The position numbers were made by a program, and so were the translations under genes. Under the pieces are notes generated by a model, which worked only from the letters and a program-made list of their open reading frames with translations, ran no database searches and was not told the origin of the DNA. From contig JAITPU010000006.1 of assembly GCA_031289235.1 (NCBI GenBank), positions 1 to 31,899 on the forward strand: a stretch of DNA of 31,899 nucleotides. Reading direction: 5' to 3'. The DNA comes from Eubacteriales Family XIII. Incertae Sedis bacterium. GTDB lineage: Bacteria > Bacillota > Clostridia > Peptostreptococcales > Anaerovoracaceae. The stretch's first letter is position 1. Every line of letters begins with the position of its first letter. This document shows positions 7,432-15,654 of the stretch, one piece after another.

Positions 7432-7487
7432 AGCGAGGATATTTCAACGGCTGTTTGGGCCGCGGGCGGCGGAATTGGACGGTTTTC

Positions 7488-9584
7488 ATGGAATTGCTGA
7501 CGATTGATTCTTACCCTACAAAAACTTACGAAGGCCTGAGGCTGCGTCCGGGGCACCCTTTGCCTTTCGGCGCCTCCGTCGTACACGGCGGCGTCAATTT
7601 CAGCGTATATTCAAGGGCGGCCACATCCTGCAAACTGGCTCTTTTCCACAGAAACGATGCGGAACCTTTCGCCATGATCCCTTTCTTTGACGAATTCTGT
7701 ATCGGCGACGTCTTCGCGATGATCGTCTACGACATTGACATTGAGAATGTAGAATACGGTTATATAATGGACGGCCCGAATGACGCGCGGACGGGACATC
7801 GTTTCGACAGGACAAAGGTGTTGCTGGATCCTTACGCAAAGATTATCGTCGGGCGCGACACTTGGAGCGAAACACAGGAAGGCGGGCAGCTCCGCCCCTA
7901 CCGCAGCCGGGTTGCGCCGGATGATTTCGACTGGCAGGGCGACCGACCCCTCGAAACGGACATCAATGAACTCATCATCTATGAAACGCATGTCAGAGGC
8001 TTTACCCGTCACGCCTCGTCGGGCAGTAAATATCCGGGGACATTTACCGCGCTGCGTGAAAAAATCCCTTACCTGCTCGAGCTGGGCGTCAACTGTGTGG
8101 AACTGATGCCCGTGTTCGAATACGACGAATTTGAGAACTGGCGGACAGCTCCCGGCGGGAACGGCAAGCTGCTGAACTACTGGGGATACAGCACAGTCGG
8201 CTTTTTCGCGCCCAAAGCCGGACTCGCGGCTTCGGGAAGGTACGGGATGCAGATGGACGAACTCAAAACGCTGGTGCGCGCGCTGCACAAAAACGGCCTT
8301 GAGATTATCTTGGACGTGGTATTCAACCATACCGCCGAGGGCAACGAAAACGGCCCCTATCTCTCATTCCGCGGCATCGACAACAATGTTTATTATATGC
8401 TCGCCCCGAACAAGGAGCACTACTACAATTTCAGCGGCTGCGGCAATACACTGAACTGCAACCATCCTATCGTGCGCAACATGATCCTCGACTGCCTGCG
8501 GTACTGGGCGGCTGAGTACCATATCGACGGCTTTCGTTTTGATCTGGCCAGCATACTCGGCCGCAACCAGGACGGAGCCCCGATGACGAACCCGCCTTTG
8601 TTAGAAGAATTGGCCTACGACGCCGTGCTGGGAAAATGCAAGCTGATCGCCGAAGCGTGGGACGCCGGCGGAATGTATCAGGTTGGCTCTTTCCCTTCAT
8701 GGGGGCGCTGGGCGGAATGGAACGGCAGGTACCGTGACGACATCCGCCGCTTCCTCAAAGGCGATCCCGGCTTGGTTTGGCCGGTCTCACAATATATAGC
8801 GGGTTCGCCCCACATGTACGACCCGGCTGTCCGCGGAAACTGCGCGTCGATCAATTTTATTACCTGCCACGACGGTTTTACCCTGTGGGATTTGTACGCT
8901 TACAACTCAAAGCAAAACATGGCAAACGGCGAAGAAAACAATGACGGCTCAAATGACAATCACAGCTGGGATTGCCGCTGTGAGAAGAACGGCGCGTATG
9001 ACGAGGGCGCCACGCTGCATTTGCGCAAAAGGATGATCAAGAACGCGTTTGCTTTTCTGCTGTTAAGCCGCGGCGCGCCTATGTTGCTGGCGGGAGACGA
9101 ATTTTGCAACACTCAGTACGGGAATAATAACGCTTATTGTCAGGATAACGAGATATCGTGGCTGGACTGGAAAATGCTGCGACAAAACAGAGATATTTTC
9201 GAATATGTGAAAAGGCTGATCCGGCTGCGCCGGGAATGCGCCTGCCTGAAAAGCGGGACGCCCGGCGGCGACCGCACAAGTCTGGGCTACTCGCGCATAT
9301 CTTTCCATGGGGAACGGGCGTGGCAGGCCGATTACAGCGGACATACGCTGGGCGTGCTATACTGCTGTGACGAGGAATACGTATACGCGGGCTTCAACAT
9401 GCACTGGGAAGATCACCGGATGGAACTGCCCCAACTGCCCTGGAACCGCCGTTGGCGGGTATATGAAAGCAGTTGGGACGAATCAGAAAACGGTATGGAA
9501 AAGTCGGGCGGCGTTCTCGTCAAAAACCGCGCGGCGGTCATTCTGAGAGGAGAACTTCAGAAGACGGGCGCGGATCAGGAATGA
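7488..9584 (+). CDS. glgX: Glycogen debranching enzyme GlgX / isoamylase-type GH13
   Basis: Hydrolyses alpha-1,6 branch points of glycogen, acting with the phosphorylase encoded by the convergent gene. With the 7488 start the protein has 698 residues: an N-terminal CBM48-like domain (about 20-110), then a GH13 barrel. The catalytic regions are present: ILDVVFNHT (276-282), GFRFDLAS with nucleophile Asp352, LIAEAWD with acid/base Glu389, and FITCHDG with His461-Asp462. Length is normal for the family. The frame is open from an ATG at 7401, but that codon lies in the conserved loop of RNA element A and the extra 29 residues look non-coding. No good SD precedes 7488, so the start is uncertain. 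Biosynthetic genes (glgA, glgB, glgC) are not in the window. Confidence 0.92.
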   Translation: MELLTIDSYPTKTYEGLRLRPGHPLPFGASVVHGGVNFSVYSRAATSCKLALFHRNDAEPFAMIPFFDEFCIGDVFAMIVYDIDIENVEYGYIMDGPNDARTGHRFDRTKVLLDPYAKIIVGRDTWSETQEGGQLRPYRSRVAPDDFDWQGDRPLETDINELIIYETHVRGFTRHASSGSKYPGTFTALREKIPYLLELGVNCVELMPVFEYDEFENWRTAPGGNGKLLNYWGYSTVGFFAPKAGLAASGRYGMQMDELKTLVRALHKNGLEIILDVVFNHTAEGNENGPYLSFRGIDNNVYYMLAPNKEHYYNFSGCGNTLNCNHPIVRNMILDCLRYWAAEYHIDGFRFDLASILGRNQDGAPMTNPPLLEELAYDAVLGKCKLIAEAWDAGGMYQVGSFPSWGRWAEWNGRYRDDIRRFLKGDPGLVWPVSQYIAGSPHMYDPAVRGNCASINFITCHDGFTLWDLYAYNSKQNMANGEENNDGSNDNHSWDCRCEKNGAYDEGATLHLRKRMIKNAFAFLLLSRGAPMLLAGDEFCNTQYGNNNAYCQDNEISWLDWKMLRQNRDIFEYVKRLIRLRRECACLKSGTPGGDRTSLGYSRISFHGERAWQADYSGHTLGVLYCCDEEYVYAGFNMHWEDHRMELPQLPWNRRWRVYESSWDESENGMEKSGGVLVKNRAAVILRGELQKTGADQE

Positions 9585-9616
9585 AAAACGCGCGGCGGGA
9601 GGTAAACGCCGGTCTT

Positions 9617-11881
9617 TTACAGCCGCCAGATGTCGCGGTTGTACTCGGAAATCGCGCGGTCGGATGAGAAGTAGCCCGCGCCCGCGATGTTACGCAGCAT
9701 TTTATTTGCCCACGCGCTCCGGTCTTGATAATCCTCCAGTATTTTTTCTTTCACCGCGATATAATCCTGCAAATCAAGCAGCGTCATAAACCAGTCTTCG
9801 CGCAGCAGGTCGACGTACAGCCTGCACAGGCTCTCCGGGTCGCCAATGCGCAGCAGCGGCTTGCTGACGATGAAATCCACCAGCTCTTCTGTCCGCGGAT
9901 CGGAGTTGTAATAGTCCGACGGACGATATGCCTTCTTTTCGTACAAGTCGATGACTTCCTCGCTCGAACGGCCAAAAATATAGATGTTTTCCCCGCCGAC
10001 GATCTGCGCGATCTCAACGTTCGCGCCATCCATCGTCCCTAACGTGACCGCGCCGTTCAGCATCAGTTTCATATTGCCCGTGCCGCTGGCTTCTTTGGAT
10101 GCCAATGAGATTTGCTCCGAAATGTCGCTGGCCGGAATCAGCTTTTCCGCGACCGTGACGTTATAGTTCTCCACAAACACGATCATCAAATGAGGACTGA
10201 CCTGCGGATCCGCGTTCACCAGCTTTTCCAGGCAGAGAATCAGGTGAATAATATCCTTCGCCAGCGTATAGGACGGAGCGGCCTTAGCGCCGAAAACGGC
10301 CGTTATAGGCGTGGGCGGCAGAATTCCCGCTTTGATCTGTTTATACTTATAGATCAGATACAGAGCGTTCAACTGCTGGCGTTTATACGCGTGAAGGCGC
10401 TTGATCTGAACGTCAAATATGGAATTTTCGTCGACCGCCGCGCCTCTTTGTACAGACAGATATTCTCGCAAAGCAATCTTGTTTTCTGTTTTAATCCGCG
10501 TCAGCCGGTCAAGCACAGCCGGGTCGCCCGCATACTCATCCAGCTTCGAAAGGCGTCGCGCGTCTGCGCGCCATTCCACTCCGACAAGCTCGTCCAGCAG
10601 GGCGGAAAGTCCGGGGTTGCAGTGCATCAGCCAGCGCCGGAACGTGACGCCGTTCGTCTTGTTGGTAAATTTCTCGGGATACAAGCGATAAAAGCGGTTC
10701 AGCTCGTGTTCCTTCAGGATATCCGTGTGAAGCGCGGCGACTCCGTTGACGCTGAATCCGTAATGTATGTCCATATGCGCCATGTGAACACGGCCCGCCT
10801 CGTCAATGATTGACACGGACTCGTCAGCGCAGCGCTTCTTCGCGCGCCGGTTCAGCTCGCGGATGATGGGCGTCAGGTGCGGGACAGCCTCTTCCAGATA
10901 AGCGATCGGCCATTTTTCAAGCGCTTCGGCCAGAATCGTGTGGTTGGTATAGGCGCAGGTCTTGCTTACGACGCGGACCGCCTCGTCCATAGAAAGCCCC
11001 CTATCCAGCAGCAGGCGAATCAATTCGGGAATGATCAGCGAAGGGTGCGTGTCGTTTATCTGGACGACCGCGTGACGATGCAGGCTGCGCGGGCCGCGTC
11101 CAGCCTTTTCCATCTCCCAAAGTATGTACTGCGCGGCGCTGCTGACCATGAAATACTGCTGGTACACGCGCAAAAGCCGGCCGGCTTCATCGCTGTCGTC
11201 CGGATAGAGAAAAAGCGTCAGATTGTGGCGTACATCCGCTTTGTCAAACGCGATGCCCTGCCCAACCAGCGCTTCGTCAATCTTTTCCAGATCGAATAAG
11301 TGCAGCTTGTTGACAAAGCCGCCATAACCGATCACATTAATATCGTACAACGCCGACCGCACCGAAAAACGCCCGAACGGCACGGAAAAGCTCAGGCCGG
11401 CCGGAGTCAGCCACGACCGCGCATCTTCCCGAAGCCACGGGTCGGGAATTTCCGTTTGCCTGTTGTCCGCAAATTTTTGTCTGAACAGGCCGAAATGATA
11501 ATTCAGCCCGATTCCGTCGCCGGGAAGGCCCAACGACGCGACGGAGTCCAGATAACACGCCGCCAGACGTCCCAGCCCGCCGTTGCCGAGCGAAGGCTCC
11601 GGCTCAAACTCCTCAATCTCGCTCAGTTCTTTCCCGGCGGCTGCGAGTTCCGCGCGCACGCTGTCGAAAAGCCCGGCGTTGATCAGGTTGTTCGACAGCA
11701 GCTTGCCCAGCAAGAACTCCGCCGAAATATAGTAGAGCTTGCGAGCGGGTATACGCCGCGCAACGCCGCCGGAATGCTTCTGAAGCATTTCCATCAGCGC
11801 GTGGTAGATTTCTTCGTTTTGACAGGCTGCCAGATCTTTTCCATACTTTTTCCGCACGAAAGCGCCTAAGCTATTTTCCAT
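9617..11881 (-). CDS. glgP: Glycogen/alpha-glucan phosphorylase
   Basis: Releases glucose-1-phosphate from glycogen chain ends using pyridoxal phosphate and inorganic phosphate; cytoplasmic. The PLP site motif EASGTGNMKLMLNGA is present with the Schiff-base lysine at about residue 605. Other family signatures are EPSLGNGGLGRLAACYLDS near the N-terminus and the INDTHPSL segment. At about 754 aa it belongs to the shorter clostridial type. The start is taken as ATG 11881: AGGAGG lies 12 nt upstream with a closer AAGGA. An in-frame TTG at 11890 is only 3 nt from the AGGAGG. It converges with glgX, with 32 bases between the stops and no obvious terminator there. Confidence 0.95.
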   Translation of the reverse strand: MENSLGAFVRKKYGKDLAACQNEEIYHALMEMLQKHSGGVARRIPARKLYYISAEFLLGKLLSNNLINAGLFDSVRAELAAAGKELSEIEEFEPEPSLGNGGLGRLAACYLDSVASLGLPGDGIGLNYHFGLFRQKFADNRQTEIPDPWLREDARSWLTPAGLSFSVPFGRFSVRSALYDINVIGYGGFVNKLHLFDLEKIDEALVGQGIAFDKADVRHNLTLFLYPDDSDEAGRLLRVYQQYFMVSSAAQYILWEMEKAGRGPRSLHRHAVVQINDTHPSLIIPELIRLLLDRGLSMDEAVRVVSKTCAYTNHTILAEALEKWPIAYLEEAVPHLTPIIRELNRRAKKRCADESVSIIDEAGRVHMAHMDIHYGFSVNGVAALHTDILKEHELNRFYRLYPEKFTNKTNGVTFRRWLMHCNPGLSALLDELVGVEWRADARRLSKLDEYAGDPAVLDRLTRIKTENKIALREYLSVQRGAAVDENSIFDVQIKRLHAYKRQQLNALYLIYKYKQIKAGILPPTPITAVFGAKAAPSYTLAKDIIHLILCLEKLVNADPQVSPHLMIVFVENYNVTVAEKLIPASDISEQISLASKEASGTGNMKLMLNGAVTLGTMDGANVEIAQIVGGENIYIFGRSSEEVIDLYEKKAYRPSDYYNSDPRTEELVDFIVSKPLLRIGDPESLCRLYVDLLREDWFMTLLDLQDYIAVKEKILEDYQDRSAWANKMLRNIAGAGYFSSDRAISEYNRDIWRL

Positions 11882-11929
11882 TTCCTTCAAAAGCCTCCTA
11901 TCCTCTTTCTGTTCAGCCTCTATAACGCC

Positions 11930-11957
11930 ATTATATACCGCGGAAACGAAATTGCAA
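11930..11957 (-). promoter_or_regulatory. Promoter of glgP
   Basis: Minus strand TTGCAA (11952-11957), 16-bp spacer, TATAAT (11930-11935). The -35 box is the edge of an AT-rich inverted repeat (GCAAATAAT.TT.ATTATTGC, about 11954-11972) that could be an operator. Confidence 0.65.
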
Positions 11958-12019
11958 ATAATTTATTATTGCGCCGTTGTATTTGCGGCTTGCTTTCTTC
12001 TGTGACTCACCGTAAGCCA

Positions 12020-12268
12020 TTATATTTTCACCCCATTGTTGTATAATTCATCACACGACAAATCAATTTCATCGTTCCAGCTGACACCATAGCCGCCGAC
12101 ATCAACTTTGACCTGCTCAAATAAGCCCTTCGTTGAGGCAAGCGCCTTGAACGATTCCCATTTGTCAAACAGCGGTTGTATTGGATATTGTTTTCGTTCG
12201 CCGTTTTGGAAATCAACTAACAAATTGAAATTCGGCAACGGCCTAACGGTTTGAACTTTGTAAAACAT
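12020..12268 (-). CDS. DUF2442 protein, second gene of a DUF4160-DUF2442 pair
   Basis: 82 residues with the DUF2442 pattern: an N-terminal beta-rich stretch (VQTVRPLPNFNLLVDFQNGE), then PLFDKWESFKAL and the VGGYGVSWNDEIDLSCDELY ending. The family is commonly encoded next to DUF4160 and is treated as a candidate toxin-antitoxin-like partner; no biochemical function is established to my knowledge. ATG 12268 is preferred over the GTG at 12274 because AGGAGG lies 7 nt upstream. That SD overlaps the TAG stop of the DUF4160 gene, so translation is probably coupled. Confidence 0.85.
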   Translation of the reverse strand: MFYKVQTVRPLPNFNLLVDFQNGERKQYPIQPLFDKWESFKALASTKGLFEQVKVDVGGYGVSWNDEIDLSCDELYNNGVKI

Positions 12269-12279
12269 ATCCACACCTC

Positions 12280-12534
12280 CTATTCAAGCGGCGGCAACGG
12301 CTTGAAATTTTGCGTGCTCCATATTTCAAGCAATTCCGCTTTATGCTGTCCTATCCACTCACGCACCAAAGATAATGCTTTGGGCGGCAAATCGCCTTCA
12401 AGCATTTCAAATGTCTGAATATCAATTGCGCCAATACATTCACCGTACACGGCATGAATATGCGGCGGATTGTGTTCGCTCTGCTGAAAATACATTTTGA
12501 TAATCAGCCCATAAAACCTTGCTATTACCGGCAT
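12280..12534 (-). CDS. DUF4160 protein, first gene of the pair
   Basis: 84 residues matching DUF4160: MPVIARFYGLIIKMYFQQSE, then HNPPHIHAVYGE, and a C-terminal WSTQNFKPLPPLE. The conserved HxPPHIHA segment is the family hallmark. ATG 12534 has AGGTGA a few bases upstream; the TTG at 12555 in the same frame has no SD. It is followed by DUF2442 with overlapping stop and SD, forming a two-gene operon beside the tRNA cluster, a common place for accessory modules. A toxin-antitoxin role is only suggested by the two-small-gene organisation. Confidence 0.85.
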   Translation of the reverse strand: MPVIARFYGLIIKMYFQQSEHNPPHIHAVYGECIGAIDIQTFEMLEGDLPPKALSLVREWIGQHKAELLEIWSTQNFKPLPPLE

Positions 12535-12595
12535 AAAGTCACCTGCTTTCAACACTGGGAGCGGGTTATTATTTTGCCCACTTCTTTACAATACC

Positions 12596-12631
12596 CTTAT
12601 AACACAATCTAAATACTAACGTCAATTGACG
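12596..12631 (-). promoter_or_regulatory. Promoter and palindromic candidate operator of the DUF4160-DUF2442 operon
   Basis: Minus strand TTGACG (12620-12625), 18-bp spacer, TATAAG (12596-12601). The -35 box lies inside a perfect 12-bp palindrome, CGTCAATTGACG (12620-12631), a plausible autoregulatory site. Confidence 0.55.
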
Positions 12632-12715
12632 ATCTGTGAAGCGGAAACCCACCGCCTATAAAGCAGTAGACTGGCGCCGTGGACTGCTGACCTTCCTCTC
12701 GCCTGTGATTCCTGC

Positions 12716-12750
12716 TAAAAGGCCCTGCAACCATTGCGGTTACAGGGCCT
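12716..12750 (-). terminator. Terminator of the tRNA operon
   Basis: A 13-bp stem (12720-12732 with 12738-12750, one G-U pair, 5-nt loop) followed on the minus strand by TTTTAGC. It begins 3 nt after the CCA end of tRNA-fMet. Confidence 0.9.
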
Positions 12751-12753
12751 TTG

Positions 12754-12829
<76 letters not shown>

Positions 12830-12891
12830 ACGATGTAAAATTTTAAAAAATATATTTATAAACACGATACGTTACCGTTACGCCTGACCAA

Positions 12892-12980
12892 TGGTGCCGG
12901 AGACCGGGATCGAACCGGTACAGTCCTCACGGACCGCAGGATTTTAAGTCCTGTGCGTCTGCCAATTCCGCCACTCCGGC
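12892..12980 (-). tRNA. tRNA-Leu (TAA)
   Basis: Class II tRNA with a long variable arm (CGGTCCGTGAGGACT). The acceptor GCCGGAG pairs with CTCCGGC, discriminator A, CCA encoded. Anticodon TAA (12944-12946) reads UUA and UUG. Confidence 0.95.
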
Positions 12981-12984
12981 AAGT

Positions 12985-13059
12985 TGGCTCCAAGGGTGGG
13001 ACTCGAACCCACAGCCTATCGGTTAACAGCCGAGCGCTCCACCATTGAGCTACCTTGGA
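12985..13059 (-). tRNA. tRNA-Asn (GTT)
   Basis: Acceptor TCCAAGG pairs with CCTTGGA, discriminator G, CCA encoded, anticodon GTT. It lies 4 nt before tRNA-Leu and is the first gene of the operon. The outermost anticodon-stem pair appears to be a C-U mismatch, a minor oddity. Confidence 0.95.
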
Positions 13060-13091
13060 ATGGCGATAATCCTCCGTCGGCGGCGGGGTTA

Positions 13092-13121
13092 ATTATATAA
13101 CGTCAGACGTTATGATGTCAA
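13092..13121 (-). promoter_or_regulatory. tRNA operon promoter, proximal, with internal palindrome
   Basis: Minus strand TTGACA (13116-13121), 18-bp spacer, TATAAT (13092-13097), both perfect consensus. The spacer holds a 17-bp inverted repeat, ATAACGTC-A-GACGTTAT (13097-13113), which overlaps the last base of the -10 box and could bind a repressor or extrude. Confidence 0.85.
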
Positions 13122-13183
13122 TACTCAAGATCGCTCGGCAAACGCCGCCCCGCTGAACGGTTACTTTGTTTCCTGACAGTATA

Positions 13184-13212
13184 TTTATATCAAATTTGCA
13201 TGTGATTGTCAA
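13184..13212 (-). promoter_or_regulatory. Upstream promoter, probably second tRNA operon promoter
   Basis: Minus strand TTGACA (13207-13212), 17-bp spacer, TATAAA (13184-13189). It points toward the tRNAs and lies about 90 bases upstream of the proximal promoter. Confidence 0.65.
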
Positions 13213-13294
13213 GTCAAAGGCAAAAGCCGCGGGGCGCTCTGACGTTCTGCGGCAGATTTGTATTCGCGCAATTATGCGAAGATATAATAAAAAA

Positions 13295-13876
13295 TTACGT
13301 GTTCGCTCGCTTTTTTCCCTCTTCGAAAGCCTTTATATTGACCTCAAAATAGTCCGCCCTTACGTTTTCACGGATCACCTCATCCCATGGGACGCCGCCT
13401 ATACCCATCGTCTGCACAAGCGCGCCCAGAAGCACCATATTCGCGCTTTTTCGATTTCCGATTTCCTTCGCTATTTCATCCGCCCTGAAAGCCAAAACGT
13501 CCGCCTTTGCCGAAAGTTCCTCCAATATCCCTTCCGGATATTTTGCCGCTCCCATCAAAACAGGCGCCGGATATATCTCGAAATCGTTCGCGATCAATTT
13601 TCCATCCGGCCTCAGATATTCGATCCACCTGAGCGCTTCCATTTTTTCGAAGGCGGCTATAACATCCGCCTCATGTCTCGCTATGACGGGAGAAAACACC
13701 TTGTCGCCGTACCGTATCTGCGTGCTGACGTTACCGCCGCGCTGAGACATCCCGTGGATTTCGGACATTTTCACGTCAAAACCCGCTTCGGCCAAGCCTT
13801 CCGACAAAATTTTACCCGCCAGAATAGTCCCCTGTCCTCCTACTCCCGCGAGGAGAATATTTCTTACGCCGTTCAT
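13295..13876 (-). CDS. iorB: Indolepyruvate:ferredoxin oxidoreductase, beta subunit
   Basis: Smaller subunit (193 aa) of the oxygen-sensitive enzyme that converts indolepyruvate and other arylpyruvates with CoA to aryl-acetyl-CoA, reducing ferredoxin. It is the gamma-type domain of the pyruvate:ferredoxin oxidoreductase family: NILLAGVGGQGTILAGKIL at the N-terminus and the SEIHGMSQRGGNVSTQIRYG motif after it. Start at 13876: GGAGGTGA lies just upstream, and the ATG overlaps the iorA stop by four bases (ATGA), so the two are translationally coupled. The frame is open further upstream but that part overlaps iorA. No strong terminator follows; a weak GCCGC/GCGGC hairpin with TTTT is near 13230. 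Confidence 0.95.
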   Translation of the reverse strand: MNGVRNILLAGVGGQGTILAGKILSEGLAEAGFDVKMSEIHGMSQRGGNVSTQIRYGDKVFSPVIARHEADVIAAFEKMEALRWIEYLRPDGKLIANDFEIYPAPVLMGAAKYPEGILEELSAKADVLAFRADEIAKEIGNRKSANMVLLGALVQTMGIGGVPWDEVIRENVRADYFEVNIKAFEEGKKRANT

Positions 13877-15654
13877 TCCGTCACCTCCCCGATCGCTGAA
13901 AACGGGCACACTTGCTCGCATACCGCGCAGCCCGTACAGCTTTCCCTGTCGATCTTGACCCTGTCGGACGTATGAATCGCCGGGCATCCGATTTTACCGC
14001 AAATTCCGCACATCCTGCATTTTTTCTCATCTACGGCGCGGGCTTTACCTTTCAAATCAAACTCCTTCGCATCCTCTTCGGCGAATTTTTTCAGGACGCA
14101 CGGCCACCTCGTGATTATGACGGTCGGCCTGTCTTTTTTCAGCGCGTCCTCTAACGCAGACCGGACATCATCAAGCCTGAGAGGGTTCACCGTATACAGA
14201 TCCTCGCGCCTGATCCCCAGCGCCGCGCAAAGCGCCGCGATATCGACTTCCCGGGTCCTGTCGCCCATGAGAGTAAAGCCTGTGCCGGGGTTCTCCTGAC
14301 GCCCGGTCATGGCCGTGATCCGGTTGTCAAGAATGACTGAGACGCTGTTCCCTTTGTTGTAAATCACGTCCATCAGGCTGCCGACGCCTGAATGGAAAAA
14401 AGTGGAATCTCCTATTACCGACACCACTTTTCGCTTGATTCCGGCCTGTTTCAAGGCTTTTGCGGCGCCGTGCCCGGTACTGATGCTCCCGCCCATGCAA
14501 AAACACGAATCCATGGCGGAAAGCGGCGGCGCGGCCGCCAGGGTGTAGCAGCCGATATCGCCGGTGATGATCAGGTTTTTCATCTTTGAAAGCACGACGA
14601 AAAGGCCGCGGTGAGGGCAGCCGGCGCACAGCGCGGGAGGACGCGGCACGGCCCGCGCTTCGAAGTTTATGTTTTCCGCCTCCGTTCCGAACACCGCTTT
14701 TCTGACCACATCTGTGTTCAATTCGCCCCATTCGGGCATCACTTTTTTGCCCGTGCATTTGACGCCGGCCATTTTCAGGCGGTTTTCCAGATACGGATCC
14801 AGCTCTTCGACTACGTAAAGCTTCTTCACTTTCGACGCAAAAACTTCGATGAGTTCAACAGGCAGCGGCCACGTAAGCCCCAGTTTCAGATAAGAGGCTC
14901 CCTCGCCGAAAACCTCCCTCGCGTACTGATACGCCACGCCCGAGGAGACCACTCCTGTCTCCGGGCTGTTGTATTCCGCGACGTTGATCTCCGCCTTATT
15001 TGAGTACTTTGTCATGGCGTCGATTCTGCGGCTCAGTTTTTCGCGCAATTTCCGCGCGTTCGCGGGAATCGCCACATATTTTTCGGTTTTCTTCGCGTAC
15101 TCAACGACAGGGACATATACCGGATCTTCCAGCGCCACAAGACCTTTGCTGTGGCAGACTCTCGTAGTCATGCGCAGCAAAACGGGCGTGTCAAACTTCT
15201 CCGAAAGCGCGAGGCCAAGCTTCATGAAATCCTTCGCTTCCTGACTGTCCGAAGGTTCCAGCATCATAACTTTGGCCGCTTCCGCGTAATGCCGGTTATC
15301 CTGCTCATTCTGAGAACTGTGCATGCCCGGATCATCCGCGGACACTATGACGCAGCCGCCGGTGACGCCGGTATAAGCGAAAGTGAACAGAGGGTCCGCC
15401 GCCACGTTGAGACCCACATGTTTCATCGCGGCCATCGAACGCACACCGGCCATCGAAGCGCCTATAGCCGCTTCCACAGCCACTTTCTCGTTGGGCGCCC
15501 ACTCGCAGTACAGCGAGTCCTTATACTGAACCAAGTTTTCAAGGATTTCCGTGCTTGGAGTGCCCGGATAAGCGGAAGCGAACCTGAGCCCGGCTTCATA
15601 AGCCCCTCTCGCGACAGCCTCGTTGCCTGTCATCAGTTTTTTTCCCGTTTTCAT
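13873..15654 (-). CDS. iorA: Indolepyruvate:ferredoxin oxidoreductase, alpha subunit
   Basis: Catalytic, thiamine-diphosphate-dependent subunit (593 aa, normal length). The N-terminal pyrimidine-binding domain shows ASAYPGTPSTEILENL. The TPP/Mg domain shows the CAGCPHRG segment, GDIGCYT and VIGDSTFFHSGVGSL. The C-terminus carries two 4Fe-4S cluster motifs, CRMCGICGKIGCP and CTGCAVCEQVCPF, for electron transfer to ferredoxin. It starts with the ATGA overlap at the end of the TPR gene and ends with the ATGA overlap into iorB, so all three genes form one translational unit. It indicates fermentative breakdown of aromatic amino acids in an anaerobe. Confidence 0.96.
   Translation of the reverse strand: MKTGKKLMTGNEAVARGAYEAGLRFASAYPGTPSTEILENLVQYKDSLYCEWAPNEKVAVEAAIGASMAGVRSMAAMKHVGLNVAADPLFTFAYTGVTGGCVIVSADDPGMHSSQNEQDNRHYAEAAKVMMLEPSDSQEAKDFMKLGLALSEKFDTPVLLRMTTRVCHSKGLVALEDPVYVPVVEYAKKTEKYVAIPANARKLREKLSRRIDAMTKYSNKAEINVAEYNSPETGVVSSGVAYQYAREVFGEGASYLKLGLTWPLPVELIEVFASKVKKLYVVEELDPYLENRLKMAGVKCTGKKVMPEWGELNTDVVRKAVFGTEAENINFEARAVPRPPALCAGCPHRGLFVVLSKMKNLIITGDIGCYTLAAAPPLSAMDSCFCMGGSISTGHGAAKALKQAGIKRKVVSVIGDSTFFHSGVGSLMDVIYNKGNSVSVILDNRITAMTGRQENPGTGFTLMGDRTREVDIAALCAALGIRREDLYTVNPLRLDDVRSALEDALKKDRPTVIITRWPCVLKKFAEEDAKEFDLKGKARAVDEKKCRMCGICGKIGCPAIHTSDRVKIDRESCTGCAVCEQVCPFSAIGEVTE

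Noticed and set aside
7401..7487. 29-codon upstream extension of glgX
   Set aside because: The ATG at 7401 lies in the conserved loop of RNA element A, and the extra residues do not resemble the start of GH13/CBM48 proteins.
13877..13987. N-terminal extension of iorB by 37 codons
   Set aside because: It overlaps the Fe-S region of iorA in another frame; the ATG at 13876 has a strong SD and the usual family start.
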